A stretch of 39,981 bases of DNA, from NCBI GenBank assembly GCA_900551055.1, contig URUK01000022.1:1-39981 (forward strand), in the 5' to 3' direction. The notes beneath the pieces are model-generated. The model saw only the letters and a program-made list of their open reading frames with translations. It was not told where the DNA came from and did no database searches. Each line of letters starts with the position of its first letter. The stretch's first letter is position 1. This document shows positions 8,017-15,787 of the stretch, one piece after another. The translations under genes were made by a program, and so were the position numbers. The stretch is from an uncultured Prevotella sp. (GTDB taxonomy: Bacteria; Bacteroidota; Bacteroidia; Bacteroidales; Bacteroidaceae).

Positions 8017-9396
8017 ATGGAAGTATTTTTGATAAGACTGCTCCAGTTCATGCTGGCAATCTCGATTCTTGTGCTGCTCCACGAGGGAGGGCACTTCTTT
8101 TTCGCCAAGATTTTCGGCGTAAGGGTCGAAAAGTTCTACCTGTTCTTTGACCCTTGGTTCCACCTCTTCGAGTTCAAGCCGAAGCGCAGCGAGACTACTT
8201 ACGGCGTTGGATGGCTTCCATTGGGCGGCTACTGCAAGATTTCGGGCATGATAGACGAGTCGTTCGACACCGAGCAGATGAAGAAACCGGCACAGCCTTG
8301 GGAGTTCCGCTCCAAGCCTGCATGGCAACGCCTGCTAATAATGGTGGGCGGCGTACTGGTAAATTTCCTGCTCGCGCTGTTCATCTACGCCATGGTGCTC
8401 TTCACGTGGGGCGACTCTTACTATGCGCTCGGCGACATGTCGATGGGCATGAAGTTCAACGACTCGGCCAAGGCGATAGGCTTCCGCGACGGCGACATAC
8501 TGCTGCGCACTGACGAAAAAACGTTTGAGAAGTTTGACGTTGACATGTACCGCACAATAGCCAACGCCAAGACCGTAACCGTTAAACGGCAAGGCAAGGA
8601 CGTAACGATAACCATGCCCGAGGACATGAGCCTGCTCACAATGGTTAAGGAGCAGCCTGTCTTCGCGCGTCCGTTCATTCCTGCCGATGTGGACAGCGTC
8701 CTTGCCGGCACTCCGGCGGCAAAAGCCGGTATGCGGAAGGGCGACAAGCTGCTTGCCATCAACGGCAAGAGCATAGACTCATGGAACGAGTTTGACGACC
8801 AGATTGGCCGCATGAGCGACGTGCTGGCTGCCGCCGTAACGCCTGCCGACAGTCTGAAAGCCCGCACTACAACCATCGTTTTCGCCCACAAGAACGACCT
8901 TTCAAAGCGCGACACGGCGCAAGTGGTACTCAACCCCGACCTCACTCTCGGTGTTGGGCGCACATACCTTGGCACTTATTACAAGCCCGTACAACTTGAA
9001 TACGGCTTCTTCGAGAGCTTCCCGGCAGGCGCGGTGTACGGCGTTGACGTGCTGCGCGGCTACGTGGACGACATGAAATACGTGTTCACGGCCGACGGAG
9101 CAAAATCGCTCGGAGGCTTCGGCGCAATCGGGAGCCTGTTCCCCCCGACGTGGAACTGGATGATGTTCTGGCGCATGACGGCGTTCTTGAGCATCATACT
9201 GGCGTTCATGAACATCCTGCCTATCCCTGCATTGGACGGCGGCCACGTGCTCTTCCTGCTCTATGAGATGATTACACGCCGCAAGCCGAGCGAGAACTTC
9301 CTCATCAAGGCGGAATATGTCGGCTTCGGAATACTCATCCTTCTTATGGTTGTCGCCAACATGAACGACATCCTGAGGTGGTTAGGTTACATGTAA
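8017..9396 (+). CDS. rseP: RseP family site-2 intramembrane zinc metalloprotease
   Basis: Inner-membrane protease that cleaves membrane-embedded anti-sigma factors or leftover signal peptides. 459 residues. The first membrane helix carries the zinc motif HEGGH at residues 22-26; the C-terminal helix carries the third metal ligand in NILPIPALDGGH. Periplasmic PDZ-like regions lie between, with a clear PDZ core around residues 228-258 (AGTPAAKAGMRKGDKLLAING). There is a further membrane segment at about 108-128 and one at the C-terminus. Last gene of the tsaB-rseP run, followed by a strong hairpin. Confidence 0.95.
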   Translation: MEVFLIRLLQFMLAISILVLLHEGGHFFFAKIFGVRVEKFYLFFDPWFHLFEFKPKRSETTYGVGWLPLGGYCKISGMIDESFDTEQMKKPAQPWEFRSKPAWQRLLIMVGGVLVNFLLALFIYAMVLFTWGDSYYALGDMSMGMKFNDSAKAIGFRDGDILLRTDEKTFEKFDVDMYRTIANAKTVTVKRQGKDVTITMPEDMSLLTMVKEQPVFARPFIPADVDSVLAGTPAAKAGMRKGDKLLAINGKSIDSWNEFDDQIGRMSDVLAAAVTPADSLKARTTTIVFAHKNDLSKRDTAQVVLNPDLTLGVGRTYLGTYYKPVQLEYGFFESFPAGAVYGVDVLRGYVDDMKYVFTADGAKSLGGFGAIGSLFPPTWNWMMFWRMTAFLSIILAFMNILPIPALDGGHVLFLLYEMITRRKPSENFLIKAEYVGFGILILLMVVANMNDILRWLGYM

Positions 9397-9441
9397 ATAT
9401 TGATGCTTACAATATAGGCAGACTAATATCCTTTAATTCAG

Positions 9442-9485
9442 TGCCGGGGTAAAGATTTACAATTTATATAATCTTTACCCCGGCA
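9442..9485 (+). terminator. Hairpin terminator after rseP
   Basis: The perfect 16-bp arms TGCCGGGGTAAAGATT (9442-9457) and its reverse complement (9470-9485) enclose a 12-nt AT-rich loop, 45 nt after the rseP stop. The long GC-rich stem fits a transcription end point, though only short T-rich sequence follows. Confidence 0.65.
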
Positions 9486-9569
9486 TTCATTATCAACCAA
9501 TGCCCCATTTTATGTAATATTGCAATTTTTCCCTGCCATTTATGTAACGCTTACCCAACAGTCTTTGCC

Positions 9570-9577
9570 TAATTTTG
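9570..9577 (+). promoter_or_regulatory. -7 box of the flavodoxin/ferredoxin gene
   Basis: TAATTTTG matches TAnnTTTG and lies 22 nt before the start at 9600. No good -33 TTTG at 19-20 nt. Confidence 0.5.
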
Positions 9578-9599
9578 CAGCATCAACAATAAGAAGAAT

Positions 9600-10568
9600 A
9601 TGGGAAAAGACTTTAATAAGAACGGTATCAGCAGGCGTTCAGCCATTAAACGGATGGGATTGATTATGGCAGGAGCCATGACTTTAGGATTTCCGGCACT
9701 GACATCATGCAACATCGGCAGGAAAAAACGCATCATTCTCTATTTCACTGCGACAGGCAACAGCCTCTATATTGCACGTCAACTGGCCGATGAAGCTACC
9801 GAGTTGCTAAGCATCCCACAAATTAGGAGACAAGGTATATATGACTTTGAAGCTGACGAAATAGGCATTGTCTACCCCATTTATGGACACATGCCGCCTA
9901 ACATGGTACGCAATTTCATAAAAAAAGCCAAGCTGAAAGCCGCCTACAAGTTTGCAGTCCTGACTTATGGCAACAGGAAATGCAATGCGGTTGAAATCTG
10001 CAACGACTTCACCAAGCGCGCCGGGCACACGCTTGACTACATCACAACCATACTCATGGTTGACAACTGGCTGCCCAACTTCGACATGAACGAACAGATG
10101 AAAATAGACAAACACATTCCTGAAAGCCTTAAACGGATAAAGAACGACATTGCCGGACAGAAGCATTGGATAGAACCTGTAACTGCCGAAGAACGCTTCA
10201 TCCACGGGAAGTTCATGGAGATGAGAGGGCTTGACCCGGACAAAGGCTACCTGATGGACAGCGGACAATACTTCAACATATCAGCCGACCGCTGCATAGG
10301 CTGCGGCGTATGTGCCGACGTATGCCCACGAGGCAACTACGAACTGACATCACAAGGCGTAAAGACCGAAGGCGAATGCGACTTCTGCTTTGCCTGCATC
10401 CACAACTGTCCTCAAAAGGCAATAGGATTCAAACGGGTAAAAGACTCGTTCCTTGCAAACGGTGAAAAGAATCCCGAAGCACGTTACCGCAACGAGCACG
10501 TGTCGCTATGGAGCATCAAGGAAGCCAACAGGCAGTGGGGCGGTTCAACCGCGGAACTCCATAGGTGA
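9600..10568 (+). CDS. EFR1-type flavodoxin/4Fe-4S ferredoxin with Tat lipoprotein signal
   Basis: A 322-residue redox protein combining a flavodoxin-like domain (FTATGNSLYIAR at about 49-60 is the phosphate-binding loop) with two 4Fe-4S clusters near the C-terminus (CIGCGVCADVCP and CDFCFACIHNCP). This matches the EFR1-family ferrodoxin arrangement. Unusually, the N-terminus has a twin-arginine motif (SRRSAIK, R12-R13), a hydrophobic stretch at 20-33 and a lipobox LTSC with Cys37, so a folded, cofactor-loaded lipoprotein may be exported by the Tat pathway. No partner redox enzyme is adjacent. Its 3' end overlaps the end of the convergent AraC gene by 24 nt. Confidence 0.85.
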   Translation: MGKDFNKNGISRRSAIKRMGLIMAGAMTLGFPALTSCNIGRKKRIILYFTATGNSLYIARQLADEATELLSIPQIRRQGIYDFEADEIGIVYPIYGHMPPNMVRNFIKKAKLKAAYKFAVLTYGNRKCNAVEICNDFTKRAGHTLDYITTILMVDNWLPNFDMNEQMKIDKHIPESLKRIKNDIAGQKHWIEPVTAEERFIHGKFMEMRGLDPDKGYLMDSGQYFNISADRCIGCGVCADVCPRGNYELTSQGVKTEGECDFCFACIHNCPQKAIGFKRVKDSFLANGEKNPEARYRNEHVSLWSIKEANRQWGGSTAELHR

Positions 10569-11345
10569 CACGCCTAAGTTCTGGCGCACATAACGGCTGA
10601 AGTGTGCCTGCGACGAAAAATCAAGCATGTCTGCTATCTGGCTTACACTCAAAGACTTGTCCCGCAACAGCCGTTTTATCTCCTGCAAGGCGAAACGCTT
10701 TATCCAAAAGATGGCCGAAAAGCCGCTAAGCTTGTAGCAGATATCTGACAGATATTTGGGCACAACGCAAAGTTCTGACGCGTAATAAGCCACATCCCTG
10801 TGTGTACAGCATGCGCCGTCTTCAAGCATTGAGAAAAAACGTGACAGCAGGATGGCCGCATGCGCCGGCACTTCCGTATAACCGTAAATGCGCGCATGGA
10901 CATCATGGAAGTCAAGGAACATCCCCTGCACCGCACTCGCCAGCCTCTCTTTGTAAAAATGATGGGACGTGCGCTTGATGCGCCTTTCCACGTCACGGAA
11001 GTCTGCCAAACACATTTCCTGTTCTTCCGGCAAAAGTTTCATAACAGGATTGACGAACAATGTCATAATGCCTCTTGCAAAATAATTGTTTCCGGGAGAG
11101 CAAATCTTCAAGAACGAGGTGCTGATGTATATCGCAATGCACTTGAAACCAGCCGACGGGCAAGCACTTTCCACCAAGCGGTTGTTTATCACAATCATGC
11201 AGTCGCCGGCTGACAGCATGGCATGTCCTTCGTTATAGCACACATCGCACTCACCTTCAAGGCAATACACATGGGCTACGTGCCGGTTGGCCTGCTCCGT
11301 TCCAAGGCTGTCAAGATTATATTCTATTACAACGTCATCATCCAT
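10545..11345 (-). CDS. AraC family transcriptional regulator
   Basis: A 266-residue DNA-binding regulator. The N-terminal half has a cupin-like sensor (HVAHVYCLEGECDVCY at about 22-37, then a short beta-rich run). The C-terminal 100 residues hold two helix-turn-helix motifs, the second reading SVSQIADMLDFSSQAHFSRY, typical of AraC/XylS. The ATG at 11345 is preferred to a TTG two codons upstream. The gene converges on and overlaps the flavodoxin gene. That neighbour is the obvious candidate target, but the sequence does not show which promoter is regulated. Confidence 0.88.
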   Translation of the reverse strand: MDDDVVIEYNLDSLGTEQANRHVAHVYCLEGECDVCYNEGHAMLSAGDCMIVINNRLVESACPSAGFKCIAIYISTSFLKICSPGNNYFARGIMTLFVNPVMKLLPEEQEMCLADFRDVERRIKRTSHHFYKERLASAVQGMFLDFHDVHARIYGYTEVPAHAAILLSRFFSMLEDGACCTHRDVAYYASELCVVPKYLSDICYKLSGFSAIFWIKRFALQEIKRLLRDKSLSVSQIADMLDFSSQAHFSRYVRQNLGVSPMEFRG

Positions 11346-11385
11346 ACGCAACGGGAAATTACTTCATAGCCGTCCTCACTGGCGG

Positions 11386-11393
11386 CAAAGCTA
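11386..11393 (-). promoter_or_regulatory. -7 box of the AraC gene
   Basis: The minus strand reads TAGCTTTG, 40 nt upstream of the ATG at 11345. No matching -33 element at ideal spacing. Confidence 0.45.
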
Positions 11394-11430
11394 ATCAAGC
11401 TCCCTCCCTTCGTGAGGGCCGGGATGGGTG

Positions 11431-13602
11431 TCAGTTCTTTTTGATTTGGGTGCTAAACCGCCTCAACACGTCACACTTCGTAGTGTGTTCGTCAACATCC
11501 TGCGGATGCTCTTTTGCGAAACGGCTCAACGCTTCGAGTGCTTTGTACTGCGAAGACATGGGGCGCGGAGTTATTATTACGTTGTACTCGCTGTCGTAAG
11601 AAGCTGCAAACCACGGGTCGGTGTCGGTATATGCCAGCGCGTAAAGGCTTTCGTACTGTATTTGCAGGTTGCTTGAGCGGCTGCTTTCGGCAAGCAGTTC
11701 GCGCGCCTTTTGCGCAAAGTCAAGCTCGCCTGTGCGTGCGCTGTCGTTCACGCTCTTGGCGTAATGCGTCAGGAACCAGCAGTCGCCGTAGCACGAAGCC
11801 TGGTAAAACCTCGTGGCAAGCTCGTATGCACGTATGTCCCTTTGCTCTCCGCCGGGCGCAAGGTTGTACTGGCTTTGCAGCTGGAGCATGTCCTTACAGA
11901 ACCTAACTTTCAAGTTTTCACGCGGCGTTGCCTTGCCTGGGCCGTCTGTTTCCGCATCATTCGGCAGCTGGCGCACGAACCACCGTGGCGACATGTACGA
12001 CCTGTTCGCCATGTACCAGCTGATGTTCTGCTTCGGAAGATAGTCCAACGGCACACGCTCAAGGTATGTCAGGGCGTCACTGAAACGGCCTTCGGCTATG
12101 TAGCGCGTACCTATCAGGTCGTTGTAATAGTCCTTGTTCTGATACACCTGCTGCGCAACGTAATGCTCGAACACGTCGGTCTTTGCCGAAGTAAGCCATG
12201 AGTAATACGCCGCGAGGCTGTCGGCAGATTCGTCGGAGAGCACGGCAAAGTATTCGTTCCATGCCGTGTAGTCCCTGTTCCAAGGCCAGTCGCCCTGCCA
12301 GATGAAGTCCGGCTCGGCGTGCTTGCCGTCGGTTTCAAAGTCAAGCCGGTTTTCCTCCATCATGCCGTAGAGGGCGTTCTCGACGCTGTGCAGTCCTGCG
12401 GCATGGTATCGCGGAGCAAGCACGAGGTAGGCTATGCGCTCCTTAACGTCGGTATAATGGTTTGAATACGCCTGCGAATGGCCGCGTTCCTCTTCTATTT
12501 TCCTGTCCAACCAACGGAACTCATCAGTCAGCCAAGCCGAGAAGTCGCCGCCGAGCGGAACCGTGGCGGCCTGCGCCAACAGGCGTATGCACCGCGCGTT
12601 GTCCTTCATGCGGCGGCTGCCCTTCATGCCTACTGCCTCGTCTGCGCGGCGCGCAGCGTCCTGATAGTCGGCCAGGAGATACTGCACCATGGCCGCCGCG
12701 CTCTGCCACAGGCAGGGCGAAGCCGTCTTTTTCTCTTTCAGCACACCGTCAACGAAGCCGACAAACGCCCTTGCGTCGGCGGCAAACACAGGCCTCCTGC
12801 CTTTGTCTTTCACCCAGGCGGTGTCCACCTGCCCGTCAGTATAGCTGTCGAGCGTCTCCTGAAGGCTGTTGACAAAGTCTTGAACAAGATATAACAAGGT
12901 GAAAGAATTAGGCTCTTCGGCGTACACTTTCTTTATTCCGGCAAGGTTTCTGTAGCCGCGCATGCACCAGCTTATGCTGCGCATGTCGCCCTGCTCGGCA
13001 TAAACTTCGCACGCGGCGCGGCGCAGTCCGCTGTTGAGCAGTGCGCGCGCGTAGATGTTGCGGCACATGTCGCGCCACACTCCGCGCGGCAGCTTCGACG
13101 CCGTGGCCGTCCAGTAGAGCATGTTGGCCTTGTCTCGTCCAAGCAACATGTTGGCGCGCATGGTAAGGAGGGCGAACTGTTCGCGCATCTTCCTGCCCTT
13201 GTAAGCCTGCGCGGCGTCGAGCATGGCGTGCAGGGTGCTGTCGCGCCGGGCAAGCTCTTCCCTGGTGGGATAGTCCCACGTGTCCATCGACACGCCGTCG
13301 CTCACTTCAAGGTAAGCGTCGAGCCATCGCATGTATTCCAGCATCTGACGGTCGCCACGCTGCCGGGCGATGGCTTGCAGGGTGTCGGCGTTCATGCGGT
13401 AATACTGCGAAGCGTCGCTCTTCAGGTCGTCGGCGTAAGCCTTCCACCAGTTGTTCATGTCTTCGGCGAAGGGCGACCGCATCCGCTCGCGGCGGAAAAC
13501 GCTGAACATATAGGCGTTGTGCGTGGGCGCTTCGGGAGCGCACGCCACTGCGTCGGCCAGCGGAACGACGCTAAATATCGCTGCTATTATAAATCTCCTC
13601 AT
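11431..13602 (-). CDS. Large secreted protein of unknown function (TPR-like)
   Basis: 723 residues with an N-terminal signal peptide (basic MRRF, hydrophobic core to about residue 20, AVACAPEAPTHN near cleavage; the cysteine could be a lipidation site but the lipobox is poor). The mature protein is rich in helices, aromatic residues and repeats of the kind AEGRFSDALTYLERV (about residue 500), suggesting tetratricopeptide-like alpha solenoid structure. I recognise the ACxPEAPTHNxYMFSVF opening as recurring in Bacteroidales hypothetical proteins, but know no function. Its start overlaps the end of the upstream lipoprotein gene by 32 nt, implying translational coupling and a shared role. Confidence 0.85.
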   Translation of the reverse strand: MRRFIIAAIFSVVPLADAVACAPEAPTHNAYMFSVFRRERMRSPFAEDMNNWWKAYADDLKSDASQYYRMNADTLQAIARQRGDRQMLEYMRWLDAYLEVSDGVSMDTWDYPTREELARRDSTLHAMLDAAQAYKGRKMREQFALLTMRANMLLGRDKANMLYWTATASKLPRGVWRDMCRNIYARALLNSGLRRAACEVYAEQGDMRSISWCMRGYRNLAGIKKVYAEEPNSFTLLYLVQDFVNSLQETLDSYTDGQVDTAWVKDKGRRPVFAADARAFVGFVDGVLKEKKTASPCLWQSAAAMVQYLLADYQDAARRADEAVGMKGSRRMKDNARCIRLLAQAATVPLGGDFSAWLTDEFRWLDRKIEEERGHSQAYSNHYTDVKERIAYLVLAPRYHAAGLHSVENALYGMMEENRLDFETDGKHAEPDFIWQGDWPWNRDYTAWNEYFAVLSDESADSLAAYYSWLTSAKTDVFEHYVAQQVYQNKDYYNDLIGTRYIAEGRFSDALTYLERVPLDYLPKQNISWYMANRSYMSPRWFVRQLPNDAETDGPGKATPRENLKVRFCKDMLQLQSQYNLAPGGEQRDIRAYELATRFYQASCYGDCWFLTHYAKSVNDSARTGELDFAQKARELLAESSRSSNLQIQYESLYALAYTDTDPWFAASYDSEYNVIITPRPMSSQYKALEALSRFAKEHPQDVDEHTTKCDVLRRFSTQIKKN

Positions 13603-14506
13603 AGTCGTCAGGGTTGTATCTTGTTATGTTGCGGTTGCTCAAGTCAAAGAGAATAACCTCGCGGTTGGCGTCCCTGCGCCGTGCGGCAACGGCGCGCGCC
13701 GCCTCCATTATGTCGCCGACGGTGGGCGTCCGCGTAACGATTGTGTCGCCGGGTAGCACGGGCAGGTCGTCGTCGCGGTGCATTATGCCCACATACTTGC
13801 CGCCGCGGAACAGTATCTGCCACGAATATATGGGATAGGCTGCGGCCAGCGGCAGCTTGTATGAGGCCAAGTGGCGCAGGTACGGGGCGGCGTCGGCCAT
13901 GTCGAGGATGGGCTTTTCGCACCGCAGGTCGGTGAAGTCGCCTGTGTTGTACATCATAAGCACGCCGCGGCTGACGGGCGGCGGAGCTTCCGAAAGCTGG
14001 TGAAGGCGGATTGTCGCGGACACATCAACGCCCTCGGCTTTGGCCAGCCGCACGAGCGTGCGCAGGAAACCGAAATACCGCCGGCGCGTGCGGCGCGTCC
14101 AGTCGCAGTCTATCTGCACCTCACGAACGCCCTCGATGCCGTTTGTCCCGCTCATCTGCATCACGCGGCGCAGCACGTTCGAGGCCAGCCCCGTTGTGTC
14201 GCCGGCCATGCACTCGTTGACGATGTACACCACCGGCACTACGTCAAGCCCTCCGGGCACGCCGGTCTTGAACCGCAGCGTGGCGTTGGGCACAGGCCGG
14301 CCGTCGTCGCCCTGCACCACGTCGAAATATCTCACGTACATCCTGTCGATGCCGTGCGCCTTGATGAAAGCCTGCTTCGCCGTGTCAACGTCGAGCACTG
14401 TGCTCCAGTAATACACCGCCCTCACAGGCTCCGCAGCCTTCTCCCCCGAGCAGGCCGACAGCAGCACGGCCGCCACGAGGCATATAGAAAACACAAGTTT
14501 AACCAT
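13571..14506 (-). CDS. Hypothetical lipoprotein, possible TIM-barrel hydrolase-like
   Basis: 311 residues with a signal peptide and lipobox LLSACSG (Cys19). The mature part begins VRAVYYWSTVLDVDTAKQAF and contains alternating beta/alpha segments with conserved-looking strand ends (RMYVRYFDVV, VREVQIDCDWT, GVLMMYNTGDF). This pattern suggests a (beta/alpha)8 barrel like that of some glycoside hydrolases, but no catalytic pair can be assigned with confidence. It overlaps the 723-residue gene downstream by 32 nt in another frame. A weak -7-like box (TATCTTCG) lies at 14519-14526 on the minus strand. Confidence 0.8.
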   Translation of the reverse strand: MVKLVFSICLVAAVLLSACSGEKAAEPVRAVYYWSTVLDVDTAKQAFIKAHGIDRMYVRYFDVVQGDDGRPVPNATLRFKTGVPGGLDVVPVVYIVNECMAGDTTGLASNVLRRVMQMSGTNGIEGVREVQIDCDWTRRTRRRYFGFLRTLVRLAKAEGVDVSATIRLHQLSEAPPPVSRGVLMMYNTGDFTDLRCEKPILDMADAAPYLRHLASYKLPLAAAYPIYSWQILFRGGKYVGIMHRDDDLPVLPGDTIVTRTPTVGDIMEAARAVAARRRDANREVILFDLSNRNITRYNPDDYEEIYNSSDI

Positions 14507-14607
14507 ATCTTCAAACTGCGAAGATAACGGAAAAAAGCGACACGTGCAACCGTTAACGGCTTTTTAACGCAAATGCGGCACAGGCACACGCCCCCTGCCG
14601 GGGCGCA

Positions 14608-15192
14608 TCACTTCACCGCCTCGGCCATCTGGCAGGCCACATAGCCGGTGCGCCCGTCGTCAAGCCTCACCTTGTACCAGCCGTCCACGATGCCGTCGAG
14701 CGCGAAAGTCTTGCCCTGCTGCGCCTTCATTATCGGCGCACCGCTAACCGGAGCGGTACGTATGTTGACGTTGCTCTTCGATATCCTGACATGCTTGCAG
14801 GCATGGGCGGCGGTAAACGTGTAGCCTTCGCCGAAGCGGATTGAGCGGTCGGAAGGGTTCCAGGCCACGTCGGCTGTCTCAATCTCTCCGGGCATACCGT
14901 ACCGCAGGCTGTAATACTTCACCTTGCAGGCATTGCCCGACATGCCCTCCACGCCAGTGATTATCCAATAGTCGCCCACAAAGTCGTTTTCCATCTGCAG
15001 ATATCCGTAGCACGACCCTGTGCCGTCGGGCAGCTTGAGGTTCTTGCCGTAGAGGTCCATCACAAGGTGGTAGTAGCCATCTGGCGACTCGTCTGTCCAC
15101 GCTCCGCAGAACGGACGATTTGCCTGCGCCATGGCCGAAAGGCACGACACAAACATCAATGCTAACAACGTAAGGGTGGTTTGTCGTTTCAT
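14608..15192 (-). CDS. Secreted SH3b-domain protein
   Basis: 194 residues from the ATG at 15192; upstream in-frame codons would place 57 residues of unlikely sequence before the signal peptide. A type I signal peptide (MKRQTTLTLLALMFVSCLSAMAQ) ends near residue 23. A beta-rich region follows, and the C-terminal ~65 residues form a bacterial SH3-like domain (SNVNIRTAP, then DGWYKVRLDDGRTGYV). SH3b domains often bind cell-wall peptides or surface ligands. No catalytic motif is present. Likely periplasmic or surface exposed; no operon partner. Confidence 0.8.
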   Translation of the reverse strand: MKRQTTLTLLALMFVSCLSAMAQANRPFCGAWTDESPDGYYHLVMDLYGKNLKLPDGTGSCYGYLQMENDFVGDYWIITGVEGMSGNACKVKYYSLRYGMPGEIETADVAWNPSDRSIRFGEGYTFTAAHACKHVRISKSNVNIRTAPVSGAPIMKAQQGKTFALDGIVDGWYKVRLDDGRTGYVACQMAEAVK

Positions 15193-15278
15193 AAAAACAC
15201 AATAAATAATGAGCAGCCCTTGAAAACATGGCAGGCAGGCGCACGGGAAGGGCGTTTTCACCCATACACCTCCGACTG

Positions 15279-15286
15279 CAAAAATA
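15279..15286 (-). promoter_or_regulatory. -7 box of the SH3b gene
   Basis: The minus strand reads TATTTTTG, about 87 nt before the ATG at 15192, giving a leader of roughly 80 nt. Confidence 0.45.
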
Positions 15287-15374
15287 ACAAATTCCGGCAA
15301 AAAAACGGCCTGAAGCGCATGAAAAAACACCCGTTTGCGACCTGCCTCGCAACAGCCTGACACTCAACGCGTTA

Positions 15375-15440
15375 CAAAAGGCCGTCTTTTGCATTGTAAA
15401 AGGTGGCCTTTCAGCGTGCAAAAGACGGCCTTTTGCAGTG
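15375..15440. repeat. Array of three 22-nt palindromic units (copy 1)
   Basis: Units start at 15375, 15397 and 15419, an exact 22-nt step. Units 1 and 3 contain AAAAGgCCGtCTTTTGC or AAAAGaCGGcCTTTTGC, close to self-complementary; unit 2 is a variant (taaaaggtggcctttc). No unique spacers separate them, so it is not CRISPR. Same family as 21003-21090, 26681-26768 and 31654-31719. Confidence 0.85.
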
Positions 15441-15454
15441 CCATTTGCCGTATA

Positions 15455-15564
15455 TTTAATTGAGAACGGAGAATTGGGAATGGATAATTATGATTACCCT
15501 TGCGGTTGTTTTTTATCAAAGGTAATCATAATTATCCATTCCCAATTCTCCGTTCTCAATTAAA
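15455..15564. repeat. Perfect inverted repeat (44-bp arms), GAGAATTGGGAATGG words
   Basis: The arms at 15455-15498 and 15521-15564 are perfect reverse complements with a 22-nt loop. The arm is AT-rich and tiled with words like gagaacggagaattgg. It lies between divergent genes, so it is not an ordinary terminator for either. Confidence 0.9.
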
Positions 15565-15627
15565 ATCACGCCCGATTGGCTTCATGGGCCTTATCAGACT
15601 CATCCGTCCTATTCTGCCGACAAAATC

Positions 15628-15654
15628 CAGATGCCGCAGACAATGCGGCATCTG
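15628..15654. other. Short hairpin or operator-like palindrome
   Basis: CAGATGCCGCA (15628-15638) pairs perfectly with TGCGGCATCTG (15644-15654) around a 5-nt loop, about 75 nt upstream of the plus-strand promoter box at 15731. Could be an operator, the end of a short transcript or a small repeat. Confidence 0.45.
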
Positions 15655-15730
15655 ATATATGCAAAAGGCACGAGTATGTTAAAGAAATGTTAAAATAATG
15701 AAGGGCAAATAATTATCAGACAATCCACAT

Positions 15731-15738
15731 TATCTTTG
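15731..15738 (+). promoter_or_regulatory. -7 box of the 15788 gene
   Basis: TATCTTTG matches TAnnTTTG and lies 49 nt before the start at 15788. Confidence 0.5.
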
Positions 15739-15787
15739 CAACATTCGTTAACATTATTAATAAATATAAACCAAAAACACACCTGTT

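Larger units (their letters stand above)
15193..15787. other. 595-nt divergent intergenic region
   Basis: No gene is supported here. It contains a minus-strand promoter box (15279-15286), a three-unit 22-nt palindromic array (15375-15440), a 44-bp perfect inverted repeat (15455-15564), an 11-bp-arm hairpin (15628-15654) and a plus-strand promoter box (15731-15738). Confidence 0.8.

Noticed and set aside
15193..15363. Longer start for the SH3b protein
   Set aside because: The signal peptide begins at the ATG at 15192, and the upstream residues overlap the promoter box.
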